In this document: in pieces, positions 45,225-57,432 of the stretch
Layout: every line of letters starts with the position of its first letter
Numbering within the stretch: the stretch's first letter is position 1
Source: Mantis religiosa
Lineage: Eukaryota > Arthropoda > Insecta > Mantodea > Mantidae
Assembly: GCA_030765055.1 (NCBI GenBank)
Contig: CM060947.1
Location: forward strand, 56,552,891-56,616,890
Length of the DNA stretch: 64,000 nt
Reading direction: 5' to 3'
Notes under the pieces: model-generated
Seen by the model: only the letters and a program-made list of their open reading frames with translations
Told to the model about the DNA's origin: nothing
Databases searched by the model: none
Translations under genes and position numbers: made by a program

Positions 45225-45870
45225 TCTTGTTGCAAATAACTAGTGTTTCGTATTTGGTTAAGTCAATGAGACTGCGTTTTCTCATAGTGTCAATATCCGT
45301 GCAGGAGTCACATAAACCAGACTTAAAATACCCCTAAGCGAAGAAATATGGAGATCGATCAGGTCTGACATTAATTCATCTGTACGCAAATTTATATTTC
45401 AAGAAATTACATACTATTCCACTGCAATGAACTGGCGCACCATCGTGTAAGAATCACATTCGTTGAATGACGTCCGTAAGTGACGCAGCTAACTTCTGAG
45501 AAGCTACAGTTTGCCTCTTAGCATTCCAGCGTGAGTTAAAAATGGGGAACAATAAGACTGACAGGAATAATTCCACCTCAAAGTTCAGGTAGTTTAGGCA
45601 GAACTTTTGTTGATGTTTTCTTTTTCCTTGTCGCACCTTATGAGGATCTTCATATGCCTAGTTATGAATATTAGAAGTATTGAAGTTACCGTCGGAAGTA
45701 TACGCAACCTCATCAGTGAACAAGGTGAATGTAAGTAATACCCTGAACACAACAATCGTCCGATCTGACTTAACGTTGGAGGACGTAAATGGAACATAGC
45801 ACAGTTCTGTAACACGCCATGACAGAAATTTCTTCCTGGATAAAAGTCCTCCACATTTCTAACATTCACA
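45225..45870 (-). pseudogene. Transposase remnant of a Tc1/mariner-like group
   Basis: On minus, text near 45800-45870 reads NVRNVEDFYPGRNFCHGVLQ. After a SINE-B piece comes the first catalytic motif LFTDEVAYTSDGNFNTSNIH (about 45665-45725). Then a frame of 60 codons begins MRQGKRKHQQKFCLN (the HQQ-motif before the strand). The second catalytic motif reads FLHDGAPVHCSG at about 45415-45455, and further text PDRSPYFFA is the third-motif area. Frameshifts and stops make it dead. The motif set (FTDEA, then HDGAPAH) is a common insect transposase group. Confidence 0.65.
45758..45795 (+). repeat. SINE family B 3' tail fragment inside transposase remnant
   Basis: CGTCCGATCTGACTTAACGT followed by TGGAGGACGTAAA is the family B 3' end, about 35 bases only. 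It sits within the transposase reading so that the minus-strand ORF translates it as RPPTLSQIGR. Confidence 0.75.
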
Positions 45871-46009
45871 CACTAAAAATAACATGGTTAAAAACTATTT
45901 TCATGCAAAATTGTTCTCAAAGTCTTCCAAATAAAGTTTTCCCTTAGTGTAAAACATCTTGTGCTATCCGCATCCTTGTCACAAAGAACTCCTTCCTCCC
46001 GGTTAGTGC

Positions 46010-46293
46010 TACCGAGCGGGTTGGCTGTAGGCGGCTTCGCCTGTGGCCCGCATTCGGGAGGCCCGGGTTCGATTCCCGTGGCCGACCTACCTGACCAAGG
46101 GTTTTTTCGGGGTTTTCCCGGGTCGCTAGGCGAATGCTGGGTAGGTTAATTACATTCCCCTAATTTCCTGTCCCTCCATTTCATCTCCATTATCATTTCA
46201 TATCATCTCTCATCTGGTGAACTCTTTCAGGGTAGAAGTGTCGGCGGGTGTCTCGGCGGTGAATGGCGGGATGATATGCTCTGAAGTAAACTA
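46010..46293 (+). mobile_element. SINE family C, 5' half
   Basis: Head TACCGAGCGGGTTGGCTGTA, B box GGGTTCGATTCCCGTGGCC, body to GTAAAC and TA at 46292-46293. The copy is split by the element at 46294-47429 and resumes at 47432 with CTTCCTCCTCCGGTAGG, exactly the next bases of the intact copy at 16800-17402. Confidence 0.88.
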
Positions 46294-47429
46294 CAGATGT
46301 ATTATTTTATCTTGACAGGAATCCTGCCGGTAGGGATGAGTAGCAAATGTGGTGGGGATAGTGCGCCTATCGCCACAATGCGTCACACGCGTAAGATTAC
46401 GAGAGGGGAGGGCGGTGCATAAGGGGTCTAAAAACAATTTTCATTCTCAAAGCCAGTTTTGCATCTCTTATAAACTAAGTTGTAATTCTTACTATGGTAG
46501 TACTCTCCACGCTTTTGTTGGATCTTGAATAGTACATAGGCATTTGGAACAAAACCTTGTTCTCCTCCAGCAGGCATGATAAACAACTCGGCCTTTCATT
46601 ATCGCTGCAGAGTTCCTGTAACGTATTTCACTCCAGGCATATGGTCCAGTATGTGCTGTATTTATATGTTTCGTCCATATAAACTATATAAACTTCACTT
46701 CGATATCTCCGGATATTTAGTAAATACTTAAGCCTTTTTGCACGTATGGTGCGATGTTCGATTAAAAGTAGTCTATCACGCTTAGTGTTTCTTTTTTTCA
46801 AATAATCCTAGCTTCAAAAGAACTCTTCTTAATGTTCAGACACTGCCTTGAGAGTCAGTAGAACTTTTAGCTTCATAAGCACTTTCTTCAAAGTTAGTCT
46901 TTGTTTTTTCAGTGCTTTAAAAATTATTCATAGTTAGCCTAACTACTTCTGAATTAAACATCCAAATTAGATTTTGTGCATGTTCTTAATCTTTGTTTAC
47001 TGGGCATAGAGAAGGACGTTGTTGCACTAGCACCAATGGCTTTTCTTTCCTTAACAACTCTCCTAACTGCTTTCAGACACAACTGTTGCCTCAGATACCC
47101 TTCCCAGATTTTTATACCTGACCTAGACCATTGTTCCTTTTCTATAAATCTATGGCTATTGGTTATTATTTCTCGTGTTTTAAATGCCGCACTTTATTTC
47201 CTAGTGTGCTGCTAGGAGGCGTCATTTATAATGCTCTCTTGGAACCAGGAGACAAGCACATTTTGAAACAAGCTGTAGTGTTACCGAGTAGCTCTGCACG
47301 TGATTACTTGCTCGCAACTGGTACGTAACTGACCTGCCCTCCCCTCCAGTTGCAACCGTTCTGAGGTGGACTCGTCCAGATACCACTGCGCATCGCTCTG
47401 CACTTTTCAAGATAAAAAAAATACATCTG
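46294..47429. mobile_element. Non-autonomous TA-flanked DNA transposon (1136 bp)
   Basis: Ends CAGATGTATTATTTTATCTT and, complemented, CAGATGTATTTTTTTTATCT form TIRs of about 23 bases. TA is duplicated at 46292-46293 and 47430-47431, inside a SINE-C copy that gives an unambiguous empty-site reference. No transposase motif is found; an open frame of 79 codons at 46976-47215 is hydrophobic and unremarkable. It fits a Tc1/mariner-mobilised MITE. Confidence 0.85.
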
Positions 47430-47762
47430 TACTTCCTCCTCCGGTAGGTCAGTTGCCGGTCTCCGCTTCATTGGGGCTCGGCTCGCATGCCTTGGGTACC
47501 ATCTGAGTTCAGCTGCTGGGTTCATTGCCGTCCCCCTGTGGGGGAGTGAGTTCGTTGTCCTGGCCTGTCGGTAAAGTGTCTATCCAAGTAAACCGTAGGG
47601 ACCCTGCCCCTCTGTACTGTCATCGCTCCTGGGTCGGCCGCCCTCTGTCTCCTTCGCTTCATCCTTCCTCCCGGGGGTGCCCCCACTTGGGGGCATAAGA
47701 ACAATGGGCCCAGCATGGTGGCCTACGTACTGAATCCCTCCGTAATGAAATTCCAATTCCAC
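47430..47762 (+). mobile_element. SINE family C, 3' half
   Basis: Continuation from 46293: CTTCCTCCTCCGGTAGGTCA, then GCCCCTCTGTACTG, CTTCATCCTTCCTCCCGG, GGGCATAAGAACAATGGGCC and CCGTAATGAAATTCC. It ends about 60 bases before the (CT)n block. Confidence 0.88.
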
Positions 47763-47818
47763 GGTTGTGCTTCATACCTCTCTTACTTTAACATTCGAGA
47801 TACTCCTCTCAAATCAGC

Positions 47819-48264
<446 letters not shown>

Positions 48265-49264
48265 NNNNNNNNNNNNNNNNNNNNNNNNNNNNNNNNNNNN
48301 NNNNNNNNNNNNNNNNNNNNNNNNNNNNNNNNNNNNNNNNNNNNNNNNNNNNNNNNNNNNNNNNNNNNNNNNNNNNNNNNNNNNNNNNNNNNNNNNNNNN
48401 NNNNNNNNNNNNNNNNNNNNNNNNNNNNNNNNNNNNNNNNNNNNNNNNNNNNNNNNNNNNNNNNNNNNNNNNNNNNNNNNNNNNNNNNNNNNNNNNNNNN
48501 NNNNNNNNNNNNNNNNNNNNNNNNNNNNNNNNNNNNNNNNNNNNNNNNNNNNNNNNNNNNNNNNNNNNNNNNNNNNNNNNNNNNNNNNNNNNNNNNNNNN
48601 NNNNNNNNNNNNNNNNNNNNNNNNNNNNNNNNNNNNNNNNNNNNNNNNNNNNNNNNNNNNNNNNNNNNNNNNNNNNNNNNNNNNNNNNNNNNNNNNNNNN
48701 NNNNNNNNNNNNNNNNNNNNNNNNNNNNNNNNNNNNNNNNNNNNNNNNNNNNNNNNNNNNNNNNNNNNNNNNNNNNNNNNNNNNNNNNNNNNNNNNNNNN
48801 NNNNNNNNNNNNNNNNNNNNNNNNNNNNNNNNNNNNNNNNNNNNNNNNNNNNNNNNNNNNNNNNNNNNNNNNNNNNNNNNNNNNNNNNNNNNNNNNNNNN
48901 NNNNNNNNNNNNNNNNNNNNNNNNNNNNNNNNNNNNNNNNNNNNNNNNNNNNNNNNNNNNNNNNNNNNNNNNNNNNNNNNNNNNNNNNNNNNNNNNNNNN
49001 NNNNNNNNNNNNNNNNNNNNNNNNNNNNNNNNNNNNNNNNNNNNNNNNNNNNNNNNNNNNNNNNNNNNNNNNNNNNNNNNNNNNNNNNNNNNNNNNNNNN
49101 NNNNNNNNNNNNNNNNNNNNNNNNNNNNNNNNNNNNNNNNNNNNNNNNNNNNNNNNNNNNNNNNNNNNNNNNNNNNNNNNNNNNNNNNNNNNNNNNNNNN
49201 NNNNNNNNNNNNNNNNNNNNNNNNNNNNNNNNNNNNNNNNNNNNNNNNNNNNNNNNNNNNNNNN
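48265..49264. other. Assembly gap, 1000 N
   Basis: Exactly 1000 ambiguous bases, so the real size is unknown. The right edge continues with GCTGAACAAAATTAAGCG, not CT, so some of the repeat and its flank is missing. Open frames across it are artefacts. Confidence 0.99.
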
Positions 49265-49783
49265 GCTGAACAAAATTAAGCGATATTTCACGCTATATCT
49301 AGAATGGTATGAGAACCACAACAGTTACTAGGGCCACCAAAAATAAAAATTTAGTTTCAATTTTTAGAAACTGTGGATTTTCACAAAATGCTTACACTTT
49401 TTTATTTTACCTATTACTTGGTAATTGAGAATACCTATCACACATTTACACACTCAATTGAAAATTCAAAACCCTATCATAAAATATCTCGGAAATAGTT
49501 TCAACGCCACCCCCCCCCCCCCACAAAAAAGCATTTCAGAGATTGTGTGCATTGATGAGAGGAATTTTTAAACAATAAGAATATACTTTCTTTACTTCGC
49601 ACCTACATTAAGTAGAATTAGTTATGAATTCCATAATTTAAAAGCGGAAAAAATCAAACTTGCCATTTTGAATTCAGCAATTTCCAAGGATGCCACAGAC
49701 AGAAAGTAACCCTTTCAAACTACCCTATACGTAGAGATTTTTTTAACGCTTTAATTTTCATAAAAATGCCTGTAATGACTTTA
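49265..49783. other. AT-rich spacer after gap
   Basis: No gene. A run of 14 C lies at about 49509-49522. Confidence 0.45.
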
Positions 49784-51000
49784 CGAGGGATGACCGAAAA
49801 GAAACCGGACTGTTGGCATAAAAATCTTATTCATGAACCTTTTTACAAAATTACTTCAGTCACCTTCAAAATACTCTCCATTACATGCGATGCACTTGTC
49901 AGGTCTCTTTTCCCACTGTAGGAAGCATGTTTGGAACTCTTCAAATTTGACATTGTCCAGTGCCCTTTGCGAAGCTGTTTTTACCGCCTCCACATCGTCA
50001 TAACGCTCCTTTTTTAGCGTTTTTTCATTCGTGGAAATAGGAAGAAGTCGCACGGGGCTAGGTCCGGCGAATACGGAGCGTGGGGAACGACAGACAACCT
50101 CTGAGATGCCAAATACTGAGTCACTCGTAAGGCCGTGTGTGCCGGAGCGTTGTCGTGATGCAGAAACCAGTCACCTGATCGCCAACGTTCCGGGCGTTTC
50201 CTCCTCACATCCTCTCGAGGATGCCTTAAAACATCCAAGTAAAACTGCTGGTTAACAGTTTGGCCATGGGGTACGAATTCCCGATGCACAATTCCACGAA
50301 CATCAAAATAGACAATCATCATCGTCTTCACATTTGACCTCACTTGCCTTGCTTTTTTTTTATCTGGGAGAGTTGGGAGTCCTCCACTGGCTTGACGCTT
50401 GCTTGGTTTCTGGGTCATAACCGTAACACCAACTCTCATCCCCTGTAAAGAATTTGTTCAAGAAGTTTGGATCACGTACAATCTCTGTTTTCAAGTCCTG
50501 ACACACATTCATGCGGATGGTTTTGTGCTTCTGTGTTGAGATGGCACGGAACAAATTTAGCAGCTACACGTCTCATGTGCAAATCCTCCCTCAAAATCCG
50601 CTGGCATGAGCTCCAACTGATTCCTGTCGCTGCTGACATTTGGTCGATCGTTTGGCGACGATTCTCGTTGATCTTTTGGCGGACTTTTCAATATTCTCCT
50701 CATTTCGCGATGTTGAAGGGCGTCCAGTACGAGCTTGGTCTTCAACACACATCTCACCACGTTTAAAGCTCCCAAACCACTCGAAAACCTGTGTGCGTCT
50801 CATAGCGTCCTGCTGGAAAGCTTCCTGAAGTATTTGGTGTCTCCATTGCAGTTTTTTTAAGCAGGAAACAAAATTTCATACACACTCTTTGTTCTTTTAA
50901 AGTTGCCATAACGACTTCGCAGAGGTCACCCGCCAACAGTCAGAGAAACACAATACCACACTTGCACGTTCAGTTCTACACTGACGCCGTCTGCACAGCT
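49784..51000 (-). mobile_element. Mariner-family transposon, minus strand
   Basis: The 3' TIR on minus is the complement of CGAGGGATGACCGAAAAGAA (49784 onward), with TA outside at 49782-49783. The gene start is at 50909. I could not find the matching 5' inverted repeat near 50950-51100, so the right edge is approximate. Confidence 0.75.
49856..50909 (-). pseudogene. Mariner transposase, nearly full length, several frameshifts
   Basis: Starts MATLKEQRVCMKFCFLLKK at 50909, then shifts frame. The 50803-50591 frame gives RRTQVFEWFGSFKRGEMCVE and GRPSTSRNEENIEK (first helix-turn-helix and linker). The 50554-50360 frame has the first catalytic motif, TGDESWCYGYDPETKQ. The 50439-50014 frame has the second (HHDNAPAHTALR) and third (APCDFFLFPRMKK) with the family spacing. 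The last frame runs from TLKKERYDDVEAVK to ACNGEYFEGD and stop at 49856. All three catalytic residues survive; only frame breaks kill it. Total length about 351 codons, as in mariner. Confidence 0.85.
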
Positions 51001-51675
51001 GTTTCATGAAGGTCTCTAACACCATCTAGCGTGAGAACCCACCATTACGTCTACGAGTGGCAGCGCATGTTATATGTTTAATTTATTTTCGTGAAATTAA
51101 TATCTTGAAACTTTATGAGTATAAACTCTTAGGTGCTGTTTATTCTAAACAACTTTTATTATAATTGGCAAGAGATAGGCAAAATCTTACGACAGGAAAC
51201 ATGCAGCTCTCCTTAAAGCATTCAATGCATGCAAATTTTTATTGTTTTATTTTAGATTTAGAGATACTCTACTACATTGCACATACATTTCCTTAATCCG
51301 GAGCAAACAGCTGTTAACGACTACTACACCATTTGGAATTCCATTGTACCAAATCCAATGATGCCTTCCATGACAAACATTTCATCCCCAACACATTTCG
51401 CAGATAGTCCTTATCCCTCTGGCCCAATCACATAAACCAATCATGGCTGTTGTCAATCCTACCTCCAAAATGAACATAAGAGCCTCGTCATTATGTAGTC
51501 CTGAAAAACCTCCACAGATGGCCCGACATCTGATGACAGAATGCATCCTGTACCCAGGAAAACGATCAGCCGTAAAAGTTCAGTCTTCCTGCCAGTAGTT
51601 TTGAAGACTCATTTCAATACAGTGAAGGTTGCAGACATACTGAACAGCATCTTCCGCACACTTGAATAAAAATAT
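51001..51675. other. AT-rich spacer
   Basis: No gene recognised. Confidence 0.4.
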
Positions 51676-52342
<667 letters not shown>

Positions 52343-52593
52343 GTATATAAATTGTAAAACTGTAACTATGCCGTGATATACCTATAAGTGAAACACGCGT
52401 TGTCAAGATTTCAAGTCTACTACTTTATTTAGTTTAAAATATAAACAGTACGATGAGTAGAGAGCTAAACTACTTGGAATATGATTGGACAACAAGTTTT
52501 GTTGGAAGTTCAACATAACGGAAATATGCAAAAAGTTGTCCAATGTCAACTTTTGAAGGCTTTTAAGACTTAAAATGTGTATTTCCACTGGCA

Positions 52594-53120
52594 TTTTATA
52601 ACGTGTTTATTACATTTCATTTAGATTATGGTATTTTGCAATGGAGTAGCAGTTGCTCAAGAAGAAAGCTCTTAGAATGATAAAATATTTTAATTCTCGC
52701 CAACACTGTGGAATTATTTTTAAAGAATTTAGTATTTTAACTGTGGCATCTTTGCATGTACTTGCATGCTTGAACTTTATTTATCTTCAAAATACAGATG
52801 ACGCACTTTTTTCTGATGTAGATGCTTATGATACAGGGGCAGAAATAATATGGTACCTCCTAAATTTCGCTTACAGAAATCTCTTGATTCTCATCTGTTT
52901 CTTGGAGTGAAATTATACAATAAATTACCTTTAAATGTAAGACAAATTATGAACGCGATTTTTTCTAAAAGTAGGACTAAGCTGTTAAATTTTATACCAT
53001 ACAAGAATACTTAAATGCAGATGCATATTAATGACTTGCTGGCGAAACCTACTGCACTGTATGCCAAATCGTGAAATAAATTATCATCATCGTCAACATC
53101 ATCATAATCGTTGTTGTTAT
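52594..53120 (+). mobile_element. LINE 3' fragment, jockey-like
   Basis: The reading MLKKKALRMIKYFNSRQHCG, then IFKEFSILTVASLHVLACLN (52653-52910), and after a frameshift SLDSHLFLGVKLYNKLPLNV matches the C-terminal region of jockey-type reverse transcriptases. The end has a simple-repeat tail of ATC and GTT units (53083-53121), as LINEs often do. It is strongly 5'-truncated. Confidence 0.65.
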
Positions 53121-54289
53121 TGCTAAAGCCAGTTGAAAGATGTTATAATTTTGCGTCCAAGTAGAGACGTATTTTGAAAGAAATTGTGTATCGCTGGAAG
53201 ATAAGATTTGGAAATTCAGATGCCGTAATCTATATTTAGAAATTATTAATTTCCATTGCCTAGTCGGCGCATGGATCTTTACCTCAGGGTATTGGCTCGG
53301 ATTATTGTCTTTTTCTATATCAAATTGATCTTTTGAAATAAAATTAATTATATATTTCCTTCTTTGTCTATATTAGAAATTTAATTATCGATCTTTGACA
53401 TAAAATGATGCAACACAAATTAAATTAAAATCAATCAAATACATTCACTTTCTCAAATTACTCGCGGCATTTCACGTTCGTCTACTACGGCGATCAAACT
53501 TCTAGTGAAAAAGTTTCATCAATGAAAATTATTGACTTTTTTCTCCATAGCAACTGCACGTTTCTTTATTTTCACGTCACTCCTAGCAAGGTATATACTT
53601 ATCTTGTTTATTTTTACAATTTCACTTCCCAAATGTAATATAAATATTATAATATTTTAAAACATTCTTTAAGTATTTTTAAACAATGAAACAAATGAAC
53701 ATTGATTGATTTTTGGGGCCAAATTAAAACAACTGTTACACTTGTAAGTATTTTTGTTTGGATAAAAAATATCTACCGCATTTCACTATTCCCATTGTAC
53801 TTATAAGGGAATATCTAATATAAGCATTTCTATAAATGTTTACCTCGATTAGCATGTAGTAGACAGAATGAGCGTTTATAAGGCTATTTTGTACAAGAAG
53901 TGTGAGCAGAGAAAGTCATGTAAATACAGCACCCTTTTTCTGCATGCGTTTGTATTCAGGAAGCCCCAAAACATGCCATCGATACTCGTATTTTGAGTGG
54001 AATACCTTACTTTCTCTACTTACCATAATTACATAGGAGGGAAAGAAAAATTGGAATTTTCTCTGCATTAATTTGACTACTAGGACTTCATGATGCGGAG
54101 AGGAATACTTTCCAGAATTGCTGTAGACAGATGACTGCACTGCGCATTTGTCATTGTTTAATGTGTCCATCAGAGCATCATTGTTAGCGACCAACAAAGA
54201 TTTCTAAATGTGAGTTTCGAGCTGCAGTATTCCGTAACAAAGTGTACTCAAGTGGAAAGCATTTGTTTCGAAACTTCGTCTGACAATTC
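53121..54289. other. AT-rich spacer
   Basis: No gene recognised. Open frames at 53916-54197 and nearby are incidental. Confidence 0.4.
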
Positions 54290-55400
54290 TGCAGGAAATA
54301 AGAGAAATGAAGAGATACAGCGATGTGCACAATAATATTAATGAGAAAAAGGGCATAAACGGGGAAGGCACTAAACGAAACAGAAGATGTAAGGGCGGAC
54401 AAGAGAAGAAAACATCTTTGCTGTACTGGGAATGGGAGAGCGGTAAAAAGAGGGAAAACTGATAGTGCAAGTGGGGTTAAAAACATGACAGAAAAGAGCA
54501 AAGAGAAGAGGAAAATCAACATGTGACAGAAGTGGAGAGAGGCAAGGAATTTAAAAAGAGGAAAGTAGAAAAAAAATATGGTAACTTGAGAAGAGAAAGG
54601 CATGAAAGCTGAAAAAAGAGGACCAAAAGAGAATGCGATTACGATACACAGAAAAATAGGAAATGAGAGATTAGTAAACGAGGAGAGGAAAATAAAAAAT
54701 GAGAAAAGACAGAGAAAACACAGGAAAATGGCAGAGAAGTAAGTAGAAGAGAAGACAAGAAAAATAAGAAAAATAAAATAAAACAGAAAAATTAAGGGAA
54801 TAAAAATGAAAAAAGGCGAACAGCACAGAGTATAGGTGAAAGAAATGCAGAAATGGGAGAGGGAACAGAAGAACAGAACACAAGGGAAAAGAGAAAGGAG
54901 TACAAAGGGTACCAGAAAAATATCAAGTGAAATGAGATGAGAAGATAGAGAAGGTAGAAGGTAGAAGAAAGGTCACGAAAAAGGCATGGGGGAGAGAAGA
55001 GGAGAAATTACTAGTAGAGCAAAAATAACGAGCGAGGAAAGCAGATAAGGAAAGGGAAAGTAGAAAAATTGCAAGAGAAGAGGAAGATGAGAAAATAAAG
55101 GAAAAGAGAGAAAAAAAAGACGAGAAAAAAGAGAAGAAATAATCCACGAGGGAAAACAAAGTGAAGAAAAGAGTAGAAAAAGAAAGAGGTGAGTTGAACA
55201 TAGATATAACGGGGAGGAGAAAATGGAAGAAAAGGGAACGGATAAAGGACAAAGGGAATGGAGAGGGTAGAACAGAGGAAGAGGAGGAAACGAAGCAAAG
55301 AGAACAGGAAAGGGAGAAAAACCAATGAGAGGACTGAAGGTAAAATCAAAGAAAAGAGAGCGGAAAAAAGAGAAGAGAAAAGAACACGATAACCACACAT
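54290..55400 (+). repeat. Purine-biased low-complexity tract, about 1.1 kb
   Basis: Long stretches of A and G only (for example AGAAAAGAGAGCGGAAAAAA) with rare pyrimidines, not a simple tandem unit. Minus-strand open frames of up to 160 codons are phenylalanine, leucine and serine-rich translations of this bias and are not genes. Confidence 0.8.
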
Positions 55401-55997
55401 TGTGATGAATAATGAATAAATTACATTAAACATTTTGAGATGTCGGATTTTTCCTCTGCAGTCAGCAGCCGTTGGCAGGACGGGAATATGCATAAGAATT
55501 TCATTAAACTGGATTTCACGCTTCAGCTGTACATCCGTTTGCCTTAACGAGGATCGGTTACGTGTCCTGCTACTGCTGCTGGGCCAATACTGATCACAGT
55601 CTCATTGTCCGGTAGTTCTCCAAGGTAACACAGTTGTCTACTCTCTAATTCAGGAGTCCAACCTATTTCCATTTAGACCAGTAGAACGTTTACTTTCTCT
55701 ACCACGGACATACCGCTTAAATGTATACTTATTGCATTCCATCTAAAAGATATTTCATTAGAAATATTCGTTTTGAGGTCCCCTGAACACGAAAAGAAAG
55801 TTGTTAAAAAAGATCGCATGTCTATAAAGATAATTCAAAACTGTGTTTTGAGTCCAGCCTCTTCCAAGAAAGCGACAAGGAGATTTTGAAGAAAAACTTC
55901 ATCCCAAAAAGAATTTCGCGAACTTTTATGTTCTGAAAAGTGGCTGTAATATTTTAAATTAAAATATCATTATAATTTCGCATCATTTCTTTTCCGA
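55401..55997. other. Spacer
   Basis: No gene recognised. Confidence 0.4.
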
Positions 55998-56290
55998 TGG
56001 TCTCTTTCACGGTAGAAGTGTCGGCGGGAGTCTCGGCGCTATCCTGGTAAACATTTCCTCCTCCAGTAGGATGGTCTTCGGTCTGCGGGCTGGCCGAGTG
56101 GGACGTTTCTGGACCACGGTAGGTGGGATAGCGGTACAACGGGTCTGCCGGGGAGTTTCCAACGGGTCGATAGCAGAATTCCTGTCCCCTGCACTATCGT
56201 GACTCCTTGGGGCGGCCGCCCTCTGCCTCCTCTCGCCTAATCCTTTCCACCAGGGATGTTACACTTGAGGCATAGGCATAATAATACATC
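55998..56290 (+). mobile_element. SINE family C, partial copy
   Basis: Starts within the body (GGTAGAAGTGTCGGCGGGAG), then CCTCCTCCAGTAGGATGG, a diverged middle, CCTTGGGGCGGCCGCCCTCT and ACTTGAGGCATAGGCATAAT. The tRNA-like head is missing, so it is a 5'-truncated, more diverged copy. Confidence 0.75.
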
Positions 56291-56742
56291 TAGTCAAGTC
56301 GTAATACCAAATCCTCTTCGTAGCATTAACCATAATTCAGAGAACAAGCTAAGGCTTTCATAGCTATTCATAACTGGAGTATTAAATATGGGTACTTAAA
56401 GATCGAATATCGAGAAATAATGGTATAGCACTGCTTTTTCATATTCCCACCATACCTATAGGGAAACATACAATGAAATAATTTCTATACACGTTTACCT
56501 TGATGTATATAGAAAAATAAACATTATTCAGAATAGCTTATAGAAGAAAAAGATAAGAAAGTCATGTAAGCACATATATTAGTATCTTTATTTATTCTGT
56601 TCTTAGACAACAGAACGCATACACAGATTTTACCAAAATACTTCTCTTTTTTTTTAATTCAAGGAGTCTCAAAACACGGTTATATATCGTTATTAATTCT
56701 TTGGTACAATACAAAACATATTTTCTGTATGTAGTAGAGAAG
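56291..56742. other. AT-rich spacer
   Basis: No gene recognised. Confidence 0.4.
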
Positions 56743-56990
56743 TCCGTACCGTAGCATAGTGGGCTAGGGCCACTATGTGCCCTGCGTCTGGGTTCAATCC
56801 GGGGGTCCCGGGTATAGGACCGGTGCCCATTCAGCATCGTGAGGAAATTGAGGAGCTACGATAGGTAGCGAATTCCGGTAAAGAAAGTGCGTGCCGTGAA
56901 TCATTCTGTATCGGTTGGATGATCGCCCAGCTTTGCCTTGCGTGAGGTCGGAAGTCAGGTTGGCAGGCCGAGGCTCGCTTGCAGCCCAGA
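56743..56990 (+). mobile_element. SINE family D copy
   Basis: Head TCCGTACCGTAGCATAGTGG, B-box-like GGGTTCAATCCGGG, and body CCGGTGCCCATTCAGCATCG with TGTATCGGTTGGATGATCGC. It matches 21783-22108 and ends near GCAGCCCAGAC. It is more diverged and shorter than the first copy. Confidence 0.8.
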
Positions 56991-57432
56991 CAATGTTCGT
57001 GTTGCATCTTTGGAAGATGTTGATCTTCAATACCAAGTTTCAAATTTATCCATCTTTTTACCTTTTGAGTTAAGTTTACATTTTGGATGGAATCAATACT
57101 TCCTCTAACCACTTTAGGTAAGTAGAAGAGAAGGTAAACACTAATTCAGTCTTGAGATTTTTTAGCTTAAAAAGCTGATCCATGACCGATCAAGTGAACA
57201 GTGTGGTCTCGCACTTCAACCCGATGCACATCTTTTGTGCTTCGGAGGAACGCAGAAGATGAAAGAACCGCACAATGCTACAGGCCGACCGAGACGCGCA
57301 GAGGTCCTTAACTATTTCAATCTTGACGACAGGATCACAAGGTTTCCCTCTGGTAGAGCTAGTGCTCATCATATCTGAAGCGGTTCAGAGAAGGTTAAGA
57401 TCTGTCGACACCCCTACAATGCTCACTTATGT
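56991..57432. other. Spacer with repeat trace
   Basis: No gene. Contains ATACCAAGTTTCAAATTTAT near 57031, a member of the dispersed repeat. A minus-strand open frame of 60 codons at 57190-57372 has no recognised motif. Confidence 0.4.

Noticed and set aside
46006..46085. tRNA gene
   Set aside because: A and B boxes are present but the cloverleaf fails and the body continues as SINE-C, so it is a tRNA-derived head.
46976..47215. 79-codon ORF as a transposase of the TA-flanked element
   Set aside because: No DDE or helix-turn-helix motif; hydrophobic and short.
54184..55493. Phenylalanine/leucine/serine-rich minus-strand frames of up to 160 codons that look like membrane proteins
   Set aside because: They come from the pyrimidine-rich strand of the purine-biased tract; overlapping frames give similar text.
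57190..57372. Inverted partner arm of the 57.4-kb mariner
   Set aside because: Its reverse complement does not match the mariner 5' end or the TIR seen at 40604.
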